64,000 nucleotides of DNA. Source: Acheta domesticus (taxonomy: Eukaryota; Arthropoda; Insecta; Orthoptera; Gryllidae). The position numbers and the translations under genes were made by a program. The notes under the pieces are model-generated. The model was not told the origin of the DNA. It did not search any database and saw only the letters and a program-made list of their open reading frames with translations. Below are positions 22,718 to 34,089 of the stretch, piece after piece (the stretch's first letter is position 1; the number at the start of each line of letters is the position of its first letter). Location of the stretch: NCBI GenBank assembly GCA_031308135.1, contig JAHLJT010009419.1:62370634-62434633 (forward strand). The letters run 5' to 3'.

Positions 22718-23782
22718 CCCAACCCCCGGATCCACTGCACTCATGTACACTATACATCCACTACTCTCATGAGATGAATTACCAGAGAACTCGAATTTGA
22801 CGCCCAGGAATCTTAAAACGCACTCTATCTATGCAAATGTCTTTCTTCAACAGTAACAATTTGTTACGTAATTGCAATAAAATTAAAAAAACAAGTAAAA
22901 ACAAAAATTGGGTCACAACTTGGGATTATAATGTTTTTCCTGATTGTTTTTGGCGCATTTCTGCTTTAAAACCAGATAAGAATTCGGAGGGCTCGTTCCT
23001 AGTTAATTCTCTCTGGGCGCCGCCATCTGTTGCGGGAGTATAGAGCAAGTTGTTTGCACGCGAGGAGCAATTGCTAATCCCCAGAGACGCAGAGCAACTC
23101 AGTCGTTGGGATCACTGTGCAAAATACAAAGCGTATGTGTGAGTACCCCTCTCCGTTTGAAAAGCTCATATTTCAAGTGAAGATCCAACAAATGCATTGT
23201 AGTTTCGCTAATGAATATTTCCCCAAACTTTCTATCCACGTTGTCCACCGTAAGAAACTCTAATAAATTGACGTTTCCGTGACAATAAGGGATCCACACC
23301 ATAGCCCTCTTAGGGATAATAATGCAATCATTCAGCACTTTATTTCTAAAAGTTATTATAAAATTCTTTTCGATAAGATGATACAAAATCAACGCACACA
23401 ACAAAAAAGGAAGACTGACACGCGGACTTTTCATTACGTATGTCAAAAATTGATGCAACGAATTTTCATCAAATGTAACGATATGTAGACGTTACATGTA
23501 ACAAATGATAAAGAAGTTCATTTTGAATATGACAATGACCCTAATATCAATCAATGTTAATTAAATTATTATTGAGTTAAAACCTAGAAGAATATTTCTA
23601 GAACGTTATTTAAAATTAGGTGCATTATTCCTACATTTTTTTTCTTTTTGGCAGTCCCTGCAACAGTCTCTTTCATTGCAGATGGCCTTCACGACACAGA
23701 AGATACTGGTAGACTAAGAGAGGAGGGATACATAGATGGAGGCAATGAATTCTGTACTCCTAATCTACTTCTTACTTTGCGG
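22718..23782. other. Spacer, nothing recognised
   Basis: Open frames at 22831-23043 (plus) and 23099-23458 (minus, 119 codons) lack recognisable domains. A short GC-richer block spans 22985-23110. Confidence 0.5.
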
Positions 23783-23784
23783 TA

Positions 23785-24496
23785 AGAGGCCGTTCATTAA
23801 TTACATAACGCTAAAGAGGGGGGAGGGGCTTTGAGGAAGCGTTACGCTGCGTTACACTGGGGAGGGGTGTTAGTTTAATGTTACGTGACATTGATATTTA
23901 TTTTTTTAAATTTTTTAATATTTGCTGATATATTGCCTTTCTTGGAGTCTTGCGCTAAAACATTAAAATATTAACTAATTAGTTTTAAAAACAAATAAAC
24001 CTTAAAGTTATTATATGTAAATTTTTTACAATAAATTGAAATACTTTTTCATCAGTATTTTACTGAATCTCTAAGATTATGAAAAAAATATTCGAAACTG
24101 ATAAGTAGTATATTCTAGAATCCTTTTAAATTGGCGCTGTAGACTCCTGTCCACTATTCCGGTGTGTGTGCACTACTTGTGATGAAAATTTTCTCGCCTA
24201 TTCGTCATTTCTTCACTCACAACTTGTTCCAACCATATGGTTAGGTGCAGTCAGCATCGCCAACTACTTTGTACTTTAATTATCATTAATTTTAATGTAC
24301 ATCACAAGTAAAATGAATAAAAATTGTTTTTATTGTTCTAAAATTTACTTTCATTTCTTGTGTTTACAAGAGGGGGTGTGTCGCAAGCGTTACGTAATTA
24401 TTAAGGGGGGTTCAAGCGCGCGTTACAAGGTGCGTTACAGGGGAGAGAGGGGGTATTGAAAATACTCCTGCGTTACGTAATTTATGGACGGCCCCT
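23785..24496. mobile_element. TA-flanked MITE with GCGTTAC subterminal repeats
   Basis: A 712-base element is flanked by TA (23783-23784, 24497-24498). Its ends read AGAGGCCGTTCATTAATTAC on the left and, reversed, AGGGGCCGTCCATAAATTAC on the right, both followed by RTAACGC. Both subterminal zones have G-runs with repeated GCGTTAC. The TA duplication suggests a Tc1/mariner-like or other TA-targeting superfamily. The interior is AT-rich and non-coding. Confidence 0.88.
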
Positions 24497-24498
24497 TA

Positions 24499-26017
24499 GT
24501 ACTGAAAGGAATATTAAAAATACTCTTGTGACCAAATAACTTTGAACTGAAAGTAAATGTTTAGGAAGTCAGTAGCCGTACATGGTTGCATTTTCAAACG
24601 AAGTATTGTATATGACTTTGTGCACATATGTGTAATGCATAACATGGATACTGTGCAGTTTCTACCACCATGTAGCAAAACTATGGGCGGAATAATACTG
24701 AAACATTTTCAAAACATTTGCAAAAAGACTACTTTTACTTTTAATATATATTTAATAATTTTATATTTAATATAATAAATTCACATTGATATATTAAATA
24801 TTATTTATTTTTATAATTTATAAATATTTTTTGTTAATTGCCACACAATAAGAATTGTAAACAGGGATTGTGTATAAAAGAGAAGAAAGCTACTTGTATT
24901 ATGGTCGGACTATCTGTGGCTACTGTGAAAAGCCGAGTTTCATGTCAAAGCTGGCAACTGCATAATCCAATCCACAACCGCACAATTGCGTTCATTAACT
25001 CGATCCTAGTTTAACTGAGAATGAAACGTTTGCGATAATTAAATGAAGCAGGCATCGTTTATTTTTATTCATTTTCATTTGAAACAAAGCTCTAATTTTA
25101 CACACAACAGATATATTGTGCAAAAATCCTGTACGGGTTTTCACGAGATCACAGATTCACTATTGTGCCGTTAGTCGCTATAATTGAGGCTTTTATTTTG
25201 CCAATTACAGCCAAAATTTATTAGGCAGGCTAGTAATGTTCGAATAAATGGCAGCTCGAAGTGAAATATCGACTGCCAATTAGGCAACATGTGAGGTGCG
25301 ACATTGGTAACTCCGACTCATAAATAGCGGTTGCTCCGTACCACCAATAGAAACGCGTCACCAGTGGACGAACCTGTATGGAAATCAACCACAACAGGAA
25401 ACAAGTATCTTACTGCGAATTGCAAAGAGTAAACCTGCATAAAATAATTAAAAAATTGAGAATATAGAGTTTTGCAATTAAAAAAATGGTGCTTAAAAAT
25501 GTTTTGTTTCAATTATTTTTCACGTAATTACGTTTTGTGGTTGATTATTCATGAACGGATTATTGTGGAATTCGCAACTCCATCCTTTGAATGGCTGTTG
25601 GCGTTGAACTACCGATGGCTGATCTTCTATAATGGAATGCCTTTGATGTGTAACCTAAGCTAGCCTAAATTGAAAAAACATTACCTGTAAGCCTAATATT
25701 CATTGTTCGTGTTGCAATTATAATCCTTAAAAGTATTGGATTTGGAAATTATTTCCTTTCGGTTCTAGGTATTATTGAAATAACTGCATTATATGTGCCC
25801 ATTTACGAAAATAACTTATTTGGTAGCCAAAACATGAGCATGAATAGCAGAGCAAGGTACAAATTGAATGTCTATTAGGCGGTAACGGGACCTGCTGGAT
25901 TTCGAAGTCCGACCGCATTGGTGGTGGTTTTTTCAAAACTACTAATGGAATCTAAATGACTTTTAAGGGCAACATTTTTATGAGAGCGAGACAAATCACT
26001 TTATACTTTAACCCTTT
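24499..26017. other. AT-rich spacer with a possible conserved block
   Basis: 25180-25310 contains GAAATATCGACTGCCAATTA, which resembles AAAATATCGACTGTCAATTA at about 29640-29660. Otherwise no gene or element is recognised. Confidence 0.45.
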
Positions 26018-26045
26018 TTACTTTCCAGTATACGTACGTATATAC

Positions 26046-27469
26046 TGTGACGATACCGAATATTTGATAGGGAAATTGATTTAAAACATACGTCGTAGTA
26101 ACCTGTCGCGGGCCTACCCAGAACCTCGTCGCGACGTTAGAGTGAGAGGGTTGAGCGAAATTTTTCCATCGACTACGGTCAGAAAACGCTTCCGGACATT
26201 GGTCGAAATTAACCTAAGACGCAGTAGCCTTTTGCCAATAGAGAGGAACCTTTCAAAATTTAAACCGAAATCATTCCAGAAATTTCGACGAAGGAGTAAG
26301 GAGAGGCGGTTACAGAGGCTTCGCGAGAAGTGACCAAGTGAAAATCAAAAAAGAAGGGAGGAGACGGTCTTGAGAGAGGGTTCGGGGAGGAGCGAGGAAC
26401 GCGCACCTCGGCGGTGCGTCGTTCAGGGAGCAAACGCCGCTGGCGTGGACGTCTCCGCAGTGTGAGAGACAGAACTGTTTTTTTTTGTGTGTGCTGTGTG
26501 TGATGCGGATCGCGGAATTGCTCCTGACGGATGTTCGCTATCACGCGTGTGGGGCTTTGAATTATTAAAGGACTATTATTGTGGCTAGTGCGCCGTTACT
26601 TTCGTTTGGCGCAAAGCAATCTCGTTCGGTCGCCTGAAAGAGACAGTCGCTGCTTGTGCGGAGCAATCTTGTGCCGCGCGCGAATCAAAAATATTCAATT
26701 CGGCTTACGCCACTACGCCCGCGACCGCCGCAGAGCTATATTTCTTACTGGAGTCTCCGTCCACCTCACCTCGCCGGCTTCGAGTACGAGTGCCTGTCTC
26801 CCGCCCCCCGGCGAGGACCCTGCCTCGTCAGCTGTGACACACTGCTGGCACGGTTTTCACCGCCGAAGAAGAAGGAACTCTGGTGACGTCCCCCGAAGGT
26901 CGGGCATCGACCCTACGAAGTCTCCCAAAACACGGTCTGTTGCCCCCTAGACTCTTGTGAATGGCCCGGATTACAGACCTGTGCCCCATCATAAGCGAGC
27001 CGCGCTGTGGCTTTTTTTTTTTGAAAAAAAGAACTTCCTAAATTGTATTTTGCTTCTTCCTCTGTAAATTGTATCTTAATTGTATTGTCTTCTAGTAAGT
27101 AAGAAAGTTATTTAAGTAAAAGGGGAATCTGGGAAAGGGGGGGTAAATTCAAGCTGTTTTTTAGGAGTTGCGGGATAAATAAGAAATAGGGGAGGGATGT
27201 CTTTGGGTTTAAGAGGGAAGGGTTATTAGTAATAGGATTTATTTTATATTTCTTTTATTTTAGCTCATTAAATTTTTATTTTTTTAAAAAAACTCAATGT
27301 ATTTCATTTTGGCAACCAAGTAGCGTCCATCAATAGGTCCCCATTTCTCGTAGAGAATCACAGCTCCTGAGTTAGCCCGGCAACTACTCAGGTGAGTGAA
27401 AGAAAGGGGGGGATCTCGATCGCCCGATCGAGCCCCGACGTCACACGCGAGGGCCCGCGCGGCATGACA
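26046..27469. mobile_element. Solo LTR, Gypsy-type
   Basis: This 1424-base insertion begins TGTGACGATACC and ends GGCATGACA, so it has TG...CA ends. It is flanked by the 4-base duplication ATAC (26042-26045 and 27470-27473). Removing it and one ATAC restores the family B sequence TACGTACGTATATACGGAG exactly as in the copy at 4839. A 4-bp duplication and lack of any gag-pol favour a solo LTR of the Gypsy/Ty3 group. The interior is GC-rich at 26100-26990 and AT-rich after 27000. Open frames inside it are not considered genes. Confidence 0.85.
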
Positions 27470-27869
27470 ATACGGAGTAATATACGTATTATAGGAAAAG
27501 TTATCTAATGCTGCCCGAAAAAATGGCAAATTTTCGGCGGAACAAAATTCGTTGCCGGGCCCTGAGAACGAAAGAGTGGATAAAACCACTTGCTAAATTA
27601 AGAAAAACAATTCCCTAACACGGGGTGTAGCCAGAATACCTGTTTTGTGGGTCCTTGATACCGAAAAATTAATCGAAAGCAAAACGTCCGCCTATCCGTC
27701 CGTCCGTGAACACCACTGGCGCCTAAACCACTCCTAGGATTTTTTAACAATTAAAGAATCTGTTGTAATTGAAGAAACTGCTGTCCATCTGGCTCTAGTC
27801 GAAGTTCTCAGATTTTGAAAAACTTTCATTATTTTTGGGAGGTACTTTACATGAAGGCCCCCGGACATT

Positions 27870-28560
27870 TCGAAAATATTCTCCAGAACGGCTCCAAATT
27901 TTTTCTTTAAGTTTCTTGTAAGAATAGAGTAAAATACACTTATTAAGGTGCATGGAACCGAGTTTCACAGTTAACTCTAAATTTTCGAAAATTGCAAAAG
28001 TCTGAATTTTTGTCGGCATTTTCCTCCAACTGAAAAATTGAACAGAGAAATTTTTCCTTCATAAAAATTTTGTTCTCCATAGTCAGTTCTTTCTTTAAGC
28101 CCATGTACATTTATTAGAAAATTACAGTAGTTTTCGCGCAATATTGCGTGCAATATGTGCAATTTAAAAAAATTACAAAAACAAGATTTTCTCAAAAACG
28201 ACTCCAAATTTTTTCGTTAAATTTTAGTAATAATAGACTAAAATACACTTATTAAGGTAGCATAAGTTCGATTTTCACGGTTAACTCTAAAGTTTCGAAA
28301 ATTGCAAAACTTTGAATTTTATTCGGACCCTTCCTCCAACTACAAATTTGCTGATTTGTTGTTCGCAGATTTATTTTTTCTTCAAATAAAATTTGTTCTT
28401 CATAGTGAGTTCTTTCTTTAAGATCAAGTACATTTTTTGAAAATTTTAGTAGTTTTCGCGCAATATTGCGTACAATATGTGCAATTTTACAAGAATACAA
28501 AAAGAAGATTTTCTCAAAAATGGCTCCAAATTTTTTCTTTAAACTTTTGATAAGGAAAGT
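27870..28560 (+). repeat. ~320-bp tandem duplication inside family B
   Basis: The phrase TTTTCGCGCAATATTGCG recurs at 28131 and 28453, and CACTTATTAAGGTRCATR and GGTTAACTCTAAA also recur, giving a period near 320 bases over about 2.2 units. Confidence 0.8.
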
Positions 28561-29314
28561 ACTAAATGTACTTATGAGATGACATAAACGCCCTTTTGCT
28601 CTATTTTTTTGTTTTTTTCCAAAATTACACAAATGTATTTTTTTTATTTGTCTCTCTCGTCATTAATATATACTACATTAGCGGCGATTGGTTCACATTC
28701 ATATATTAATGAGTACATGTACTTTCAATAATGTCCGCTTTTTCAGAAACGCTCAAACGCCAAACTTTTGGACCGGATAGTGCTAATTGAACTCTTTGAT
28801 ATAACGTAAAGTTTATATTGAGTTTTTTTTGCTTTTTCAAAAAATACACAAATATTTTTATTACTATAATTATACGTAATTTTTTTGGAGGATACCTCAC
28901 ATCTTTAACATGCACATTACCAGCAATTTGTATACATTATTATATTTGTGAGTATAAGTACTTCAAATGATTTCAAATAAACTTTTTTGAAAACTCGAAA
29001 CTTCTCTGTGAAAATGAGCTTCAAATTTCGCATTTTTATTAGCCCTTAAACGCAATTTCTTAAAAAAACGGCTACAAATTTTGAAAATTAAATGCCATTT
29101 AGGACGATGTTTTTGTGTTCTTTAATATTCTATAATTAATATTTCAGTTCTATCATTAGGAAACTGAAAAATTAAGAAAATATCGAAAAATGTTCTTTAG
29201 GTGGCGAGAGATGGCAACTGGGAAGAGTATGTGGCAATTCCGAATAGCTAGCCGTGACCAAAGGAAATAGAAAACTAATACGGGAATGTGTGTGCCACTC
29301 TGTAGCATCACTAG

Positions 29315-29924
29315 TCTACTATATATTTTTATCTTTTAATTTTATGGCCTATTGTTGGGGACAACAATCTCTGAAACTGTTGCGGAATGTCTCATGAAAT
29401 CAATTATTGGTCCAAGGTTTGTCTGTTCATAAATGTGAACCTGTGGATCCTAATTTCCTTATAATATACGATTGACATACAAAACACGCTAAATAGGTGG
29501 AAAAAAGTTATTTTAAACTATTTTAATCCTCCAAAACACTGTAATTAGCAGTTTATTTTCTTAGTCATAATTAGAAAATCAATTTTTTTAAATAACGCTT
29601 AATATTTATTAACATTTGTTACGCTTGACAGTCGAAGTAAAATATCGACTGTCAATTAGGCTAATCTTGCGTTGCAATATTCAAAATATTCTATAACCAA
29701 CTGCGTAAAATTAGTGAGCAGGGAGCGCATATAGTCCGACGCTTGAAGTGCATATTCTACAGCGTGGAGAAGTCACTCACAGAACAACATGTACACACAC
29801 TTCAAAAATTACTGATGATATTTAAACTTAAGCACATCTTCGGAAAGCGCTCGAGAATGTGGGACGCAGCATTGTGGTGGAAACGTTTACTAAGAGGGCA
29901 TTGAGATGTGAAAGGTGCGCTGGC
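29315..29924. other. AT-rich spacer
   Basis: Apart from the TCGACTGTCAATTAGGC phrase near 29645, no feature is recognised. Confidence 0.5.
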
Positions 29925-30208
29925 ACTGACTGACTGACTGACTGACTGACTGACTGACTGACTGAATGAATGAATGAATGACTGACTGAATGACTGACTG
30001 AATGACTGACTGACTGACTGACTGACTGAATGACTGACTGAATGACTGACTGAATGACTGACTGAATGACTGACTGAATGACTGACTGAATGGCTGACTG
30101 AATGACTGACTGAATGACTGACTGACTGAATGACTGACTGAATGACTGACTGATTGACTGACTGAATGACTGACTGATTGACTGACTGAATGAATGAATG
30201 ATGAATGA
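29925..30208. repeat. ACTG/AATG tandem repeat with higher-order pattern
   Basis: About 284 bases of tetramers, mostly ACTG with interspersed AATG. In the middle they settle into a 12-base higher-order unit (GAATGACTGACT). The long minus-strand frames reading Ser-Val-Ser-Gln/His are artefacts of the period. Confidence 0.97.
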
Positions 30209-30900
30209 CCCATCGCATGACGCTCGATGTAGGAAACAAGCAGCAATCTGATTCGGCGGTATTTCTAGTTAGACTAGGAGATTGCTCTGAAGAAGGGTGT
30301 TTGTATGATGTGCGAGGCGAACAATGTTTGCAGTGCAGTAATATGTGATAGCGATTTGGCGTTCATGATGTAATATGATAGCGTTTGGCTTTTGTTAGAC
30401 ATTCCATCTTGCAAAACACGCATATCATTGACTATATTGTTATTGCACGAGTGCCTAGTGCCACTCTTTTTAAGAGGAATTAACAATTTATTTATTAACG
30501 GTAAAGCTCCTTTTAAGCTATTCCAAAATTTGCACCTGCAAGTTTGAAACAAGACTACTCAAAATACAGACAACTTTCTAAAATATTTTTTCTTCTTAAT
30601 TCCAGCAAAAAGAGCAAATGCGTTGCGTCGCTGTAGACCACTAAGAGATGTTTATAAAATTTTTAGCCCTCTGTTTTCGTGAGATTGTGCCAGATTCGAA
30701 CTACTTTTGCCCTCTAGTCAGAAATTGTACGCAATTCATACTGCAGTGCCTCTGACCGGATGGTGAGTCCCGATAGAGGCAGGATGGCTTAGGGTAGGAA
30801 TCAAAAATTAAGAAAACGTGTACAAAATACACTTCTCCCCATAGCGTGACAGACACAGTTTTTAACTGTTTTCGACCTAAAATAAATAAGAATAAGGGTT
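30209..30900. other. Spacer with a SINE head trace
   Basis: 30745-30790 carries TGCAGTGCCTCTGACCGGAT and GGCAGGAT, matching the head of the SINE at 45549. Nothing else is recognised. Confidence 0.5.
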
Positions 30901-30959
30901 AAAATTGCCATTCATTTTTTTCCTACTCCGCTGCGAAAGCGCTAGTTCGAGAGGACGGT

Positions 30960-31150
30960 GCCGCTGGGGCGGGAGGTGCCGGGGCGGACGTGATTTCCGC
31001 AGCGCTTGAAACCGCATTAGCGCCAGACGTGACGCTGCGCATTAATTAAACAAGCGTCACATTCCAACAAGTGGAATCCGGCAAGTGGAGGCAAACAAGC
31101 TGCTGCACACATCCAGGCCCCGGCGGCGCTGCTGGAAGAGAGGTTTGTTT
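30960..31150. other. GC-rich, conserved-looking non-coding block
   Basis: Complex sequence with CATTAATTAAACAAGCGTC and balanced codon-free composition between AT-rich flanks. It could be a regulatory element; this is inference from composition alone. Confidence 0.3.
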
Positions 31151-31336
31151 AGTTGTCAGGGATCCGTCGCGGGAGGTGGTGAATGTTTCACAATGCAAGA
31201 GAAGTTTTCGTTGAAACGGGTTGGAAAACAACATGAATACTCGTAATTTTCACGGAGATGAAATAGACACAAGTAGCATTCGCCAATTAAGGTTAAATTT
31301 TCCGAGTTTCGGAATGAAAAGAGTAAAATTCTTTGA

Positions 31337-31486
31337 CAGTCCGGGAGACGGCGCGTCCTAGACACAGATGCTACAGTTTTGGCTGTCATGCTGCGACCTC
31401 CCAAATGCGTTTTGTACTGAGGAAGGTCGCAACTTGACGGCCGAAACGTTGACACCTGTGCCTAGGATGCGGTGTCTCCCAGTCAG
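31337..31486. repeat. Inverted repeat with Penelope-like, hammerhead-like core
   Basis: Two 66-base arms (31337-31402 and 31421-31486) pair at roughly three quarters of positions. The right arm region contains CTGAGGA (31417-31423), a GGTCG/CGGCC stem (31425-31429 with 31438-31442) and GAAA (31443-31446), the order of a hammerhead core. The GGCCGAAACGTTG phrase is common at the ends of Penelope-like retroelements. The left arm's mirror copy has lost the core. Confidence 0.55.
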
Positions 31487-31856
31487 CCTAGCAGATACTG
31501 CCTCCTACCGTGGAAGCATATGCTTTCAAAATACAGTAGAATATTTGACTCCCAAAAGTAATCAAGTTAATAATGGAAGAATACTAAACAAAGAACAATA
31601 GAGAATGGCAAAATGAGCACCACAGTGGAATACGTTGAAATACGCTAATCTCTCAGAAGCTGCCGCCGCATCTGGAGCTGTTAGAGCCAAAATTGATTTT
31701 GTTTTGTTGCCAGAGAAACACTGCAAAGCTTTGTCACGTGTTTCGCAGTGCAAGAGACTTATCGTTAGGGGTTCAGAAGAGAGAGAATTTTTGCCGAGTG
31801 TAAAATATACTTTGTAAATAGACAAAAAAATCAAAACAATCCACAAGGCTGAACAT
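31487..31856. other. Spacer
   Basis: No feature recognised. Confidence 0.5.
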
Positions 31857-32231
31857 AAACTGAGCAGAGAATAAACTGGCAGTGCTAAAACAGCACGTAC
31901 TTTCTCGCCAGTATTTTCTCGCAAATTTACGCAAAAAGTACTCAAATTTTCGAAAAATTGTACATGACCTTACTTCAAAATCTATCTGCGTGTGAGCAAA
32001 ATCTATCTAAAGCGCGTGTTGTGCAAGAAACAGATTTCAGTAAGGATAATTTCATTGTGGCTGCACCAAGTATTAGGAGACTTGTTTTCTTAATTTAGCA
32101 ACTGGATTTATCCAATTTATTACTCTGTAATACAAGTTTGTCTGCCGAAACTCCGCCTTTTTTTTCGTAACATTACACAATTTTCCCTATACTATGTATA
32201 TCGTATATGCGTACGTATACGGGAAAGTAAA
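31857..32231 (-). mobile_element. Family B repeat, short minus-strand copy
   Basis: On the minus strand it runs from GTATACGTACGCATATACGA at about 32221, after TTTACTTTCCCG, to GGCGAGAAAGTACGTGCTG, hairpin, GCCAGT at about 31878. Most of the body is deleted. Both characteristic ends are present, which makes it a useful reference for the family's boundaries. Confidence 0.75.
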
Positions 32232-32651
32232 TATCAGTAAAGATAAATAGGTTATTTGATTGTAAAAAAATCAGTAAAATTAAATATTAAATTTGTCACG
32301 AATCTAAAAGGAATTGCTATCATAACTTGGCTGGTTATTATAGCATGGTGCCTTGGCACAATTCAATATTCTTTAAAAATCGCGTGGACTGATATTTGTA
32401 TTTTGATATTTATGTGAATGGTAAGCTGAATATTACTTCTATTGAGTATTTTTTTGTATTTTTTTCTTGCCTAGATCTTGTTTTGTGTAAATAATATGAA
32501 TTGTTGTATATATAACTTCCTCATTATTAGTTTTCATTTTTTAATCAAATTGCTCATTGTTGTTTTCAAATTCTTATGTTCTATCCTGACGATGACGAAA
32601 AAGTATGACATCGAGACTGTCGCAAGTGTAAACTAATACAAAGTTTCTATG

Positions 32652-32655
<4 letters not shown>
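32232..32655. other. AT-rich spacer with a Penelope-like tail trace
   Basis: At 32586-32620 the string CTGACGATGACG...CATCGAGAC resembles the CTGANGA...GAAAC signature of Penelope-like ends, with GAGA in place of GAAA. It lies just before a (TA)n microsatellite. Confidence 0.4.

Positions 32656-32704
<49 letters not shown>
32656..32704. repeat. (AT)n microsatellite
   Basis: About 49 bases of uninterrupted AT. Confidence 0.98.
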
Positions 32705-32709
<5 letters not shown>

Positions 32710-32954
32710 CCTCCAAGAGTGAAGGAAGTTCTGTTCTACATACATGGGCCAAATATGAACGTGTATGTATAAGAATATGAATACAAACATAGACACTAAA
32801 TAAGAAAATTTAATTACGTGTAAGGAACGTGTATTCAAACGGCAGCAAGAATGTTTCAAACATAATTGACTCCAGTCGAGTAGAGCCAGTACAGCATTAC
32901 GTCAATAGAAGAGCGTATTAAGACGTGGTAGCGACGCTGATATGTTATTTGCTT

Positions 32955-33650
32955 ATTTCTAAAGAAAGCAATATATTGTAATAAATAAGGGGGTAATTAA
33001 GGAAAATCTTTTATTGATATTGATATTGTTTAATCTTAGTTATCTGTGGTTGTTTGCCGATTCGCGTCTGTAAGCCAACATTACATTCTAATCTGCACAT
33101 TACTTAATGAAACGGAAACGTACAAAATTACGCCAAAAGATTACAGAGTTATGTTTCCATTACCCCAAATCGAGGAAGGCCTTCCTAGAAGGCCTAATTG
33201 GTATCTGCGGATCTGAACAAGCGTCGCATGGACGGAGGATGGAGGTGGAATGGGAGGAACAAAAAGGGATTAAGTACGGGGAAATGGAGTAGTAATCTCA
33301 ATCTAGGCTCCTTCCAACTCATCTCTGATAGTAGAGATGAGTGATGAGTTGGAAGATGATATCTATGATAGAGTTGGAAGGAGCCGGACAAAGAAGGGAT
33401 GGAGGGGAGCTAATGAAAAGGCAAGCAGAGAGAGGAAGAGCAAGGAGGAGATAAGACCAGGCTTGAAGGTGAATGAAATTAGGAAAGAGTAGTGGGATGT
33501 GTGCGACTGTCGTTTTGTTTCAAAGAAAACCATACAGTATGGTAATAAATACTTGGGTAATCAAGGAAATTAACGTCTTACCTTTCTATGATACAGATGA
33601 TATTGTTTCATCTTGATTATCTATGGGCTTGTTAGCGGATTCGAGTGAAA
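32955..33650 (+). repeat. Direct repeat pair flanking purine-rich DNA
   Basis: 32955-33075 and 33530-33650 are homologous: GGTAATTAAGG/GGTAATCAAGG, GATATTGTTT and ATCTTGATTATCT, then a GCGGATTCG block. Each copy is followed by purine-rich sequence, suggesting duplication of a repeat plus polypurine unit. Confidence 0.75.
33306..33385. repeat. Compound hairpin
   Basis: GGCTCCTTCCAACTC (33306-33320) pairs perfectly with GAGTTGGAAGGAGCC (33371-33385). CATCTCTGATAGTAGAGATG forms an inner hairpin. Confidence 0.85.
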
Positions 33651-33985
33651 GAAGATGAAGAAGTAAAAGAATAAGCAAAAGGAGGAGGAGAAACAAAAAA
33701 GGACGAGAAGGAAAAGGAAAAAGGACGAGAAGGAAAAGGAAAAAGGACGAGGAGGAAAAGGAAAAAGGACGAGGAGGAAAAGGAAAAAGGACGAGGAGGA
33801 AAAGGAAAAAGGACGAGGAGGAAAGGAAAAAGGACGAGGAGGAAAATGAAAAAGGGAGGAGGAAAAGGGAAAAGGGAGGAGGAAAAGGGAAAAGGGAGGA
33901 GGAAAAGGAAAAAGGGAGGAGGAGAAGAAGAAAAAGTAAAAAAAGAATAAGTAAAAGAAGAAGAAAAATAGAAGCAAGAAGGGCT
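33645..33985. repeat. Long polypurine tract with ~22-bp tandem unit
   Basis: About 340 bases with almost no pyrimidine on the plus strand, built from GGACGAGGAGGAAAAGGAAA-like units. Minus-strand frames rich in Phe/Leu/Ser are artefacts. Such tracts can form triplex DNA. Confidence 0.95.
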
Positions 33986-34089
33986 GGATGGGGGAGCGAG
34001 AGGCACAGTGGTGAAGGGGTTGGACCAGGAATAGGAAGAAGCAGGGGGCAGACGGCAGGTACGGAGCGGGAGGTGCAGAGGGAGAGCTT

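Larger units (their letters stand above)
26018..29314 (+). mobile_element. Family B repeat, longest copy, split by a solo LTR
   Basis: The left end TTACTTTCCAGTATACGTAC begins at 26018. It is broken at 26045 by the LTR and resumes at 27470. It then holds GGGCCCTGAGAACGAAAGAG, the (CCGT)n stretch at about 27697-27710, a ~320-base internal tandem duplication, and a 3' end shared with 9105-9303 that terminates in CTAG (29311-29314) followed by T. Without the LTR the copy is about 1.9 kb. No transposase or Rep/helicase reading frame is seen. Confidence 0.8.

Noticed and set aside
23099..23458. 119-codon minus-strand frame
   Set aside because: No recognisable domain, AT-rich composition and no splice or start context. 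I could not support it as a gene.
29802..30246. Minus-strand frames of 145 and 118 codons rich in Ser/Val/Gln/His
   Set aside because: They are readings of the ACTG/AATG tetramer repeat; a 12-base higher-order period keeps the frame open.
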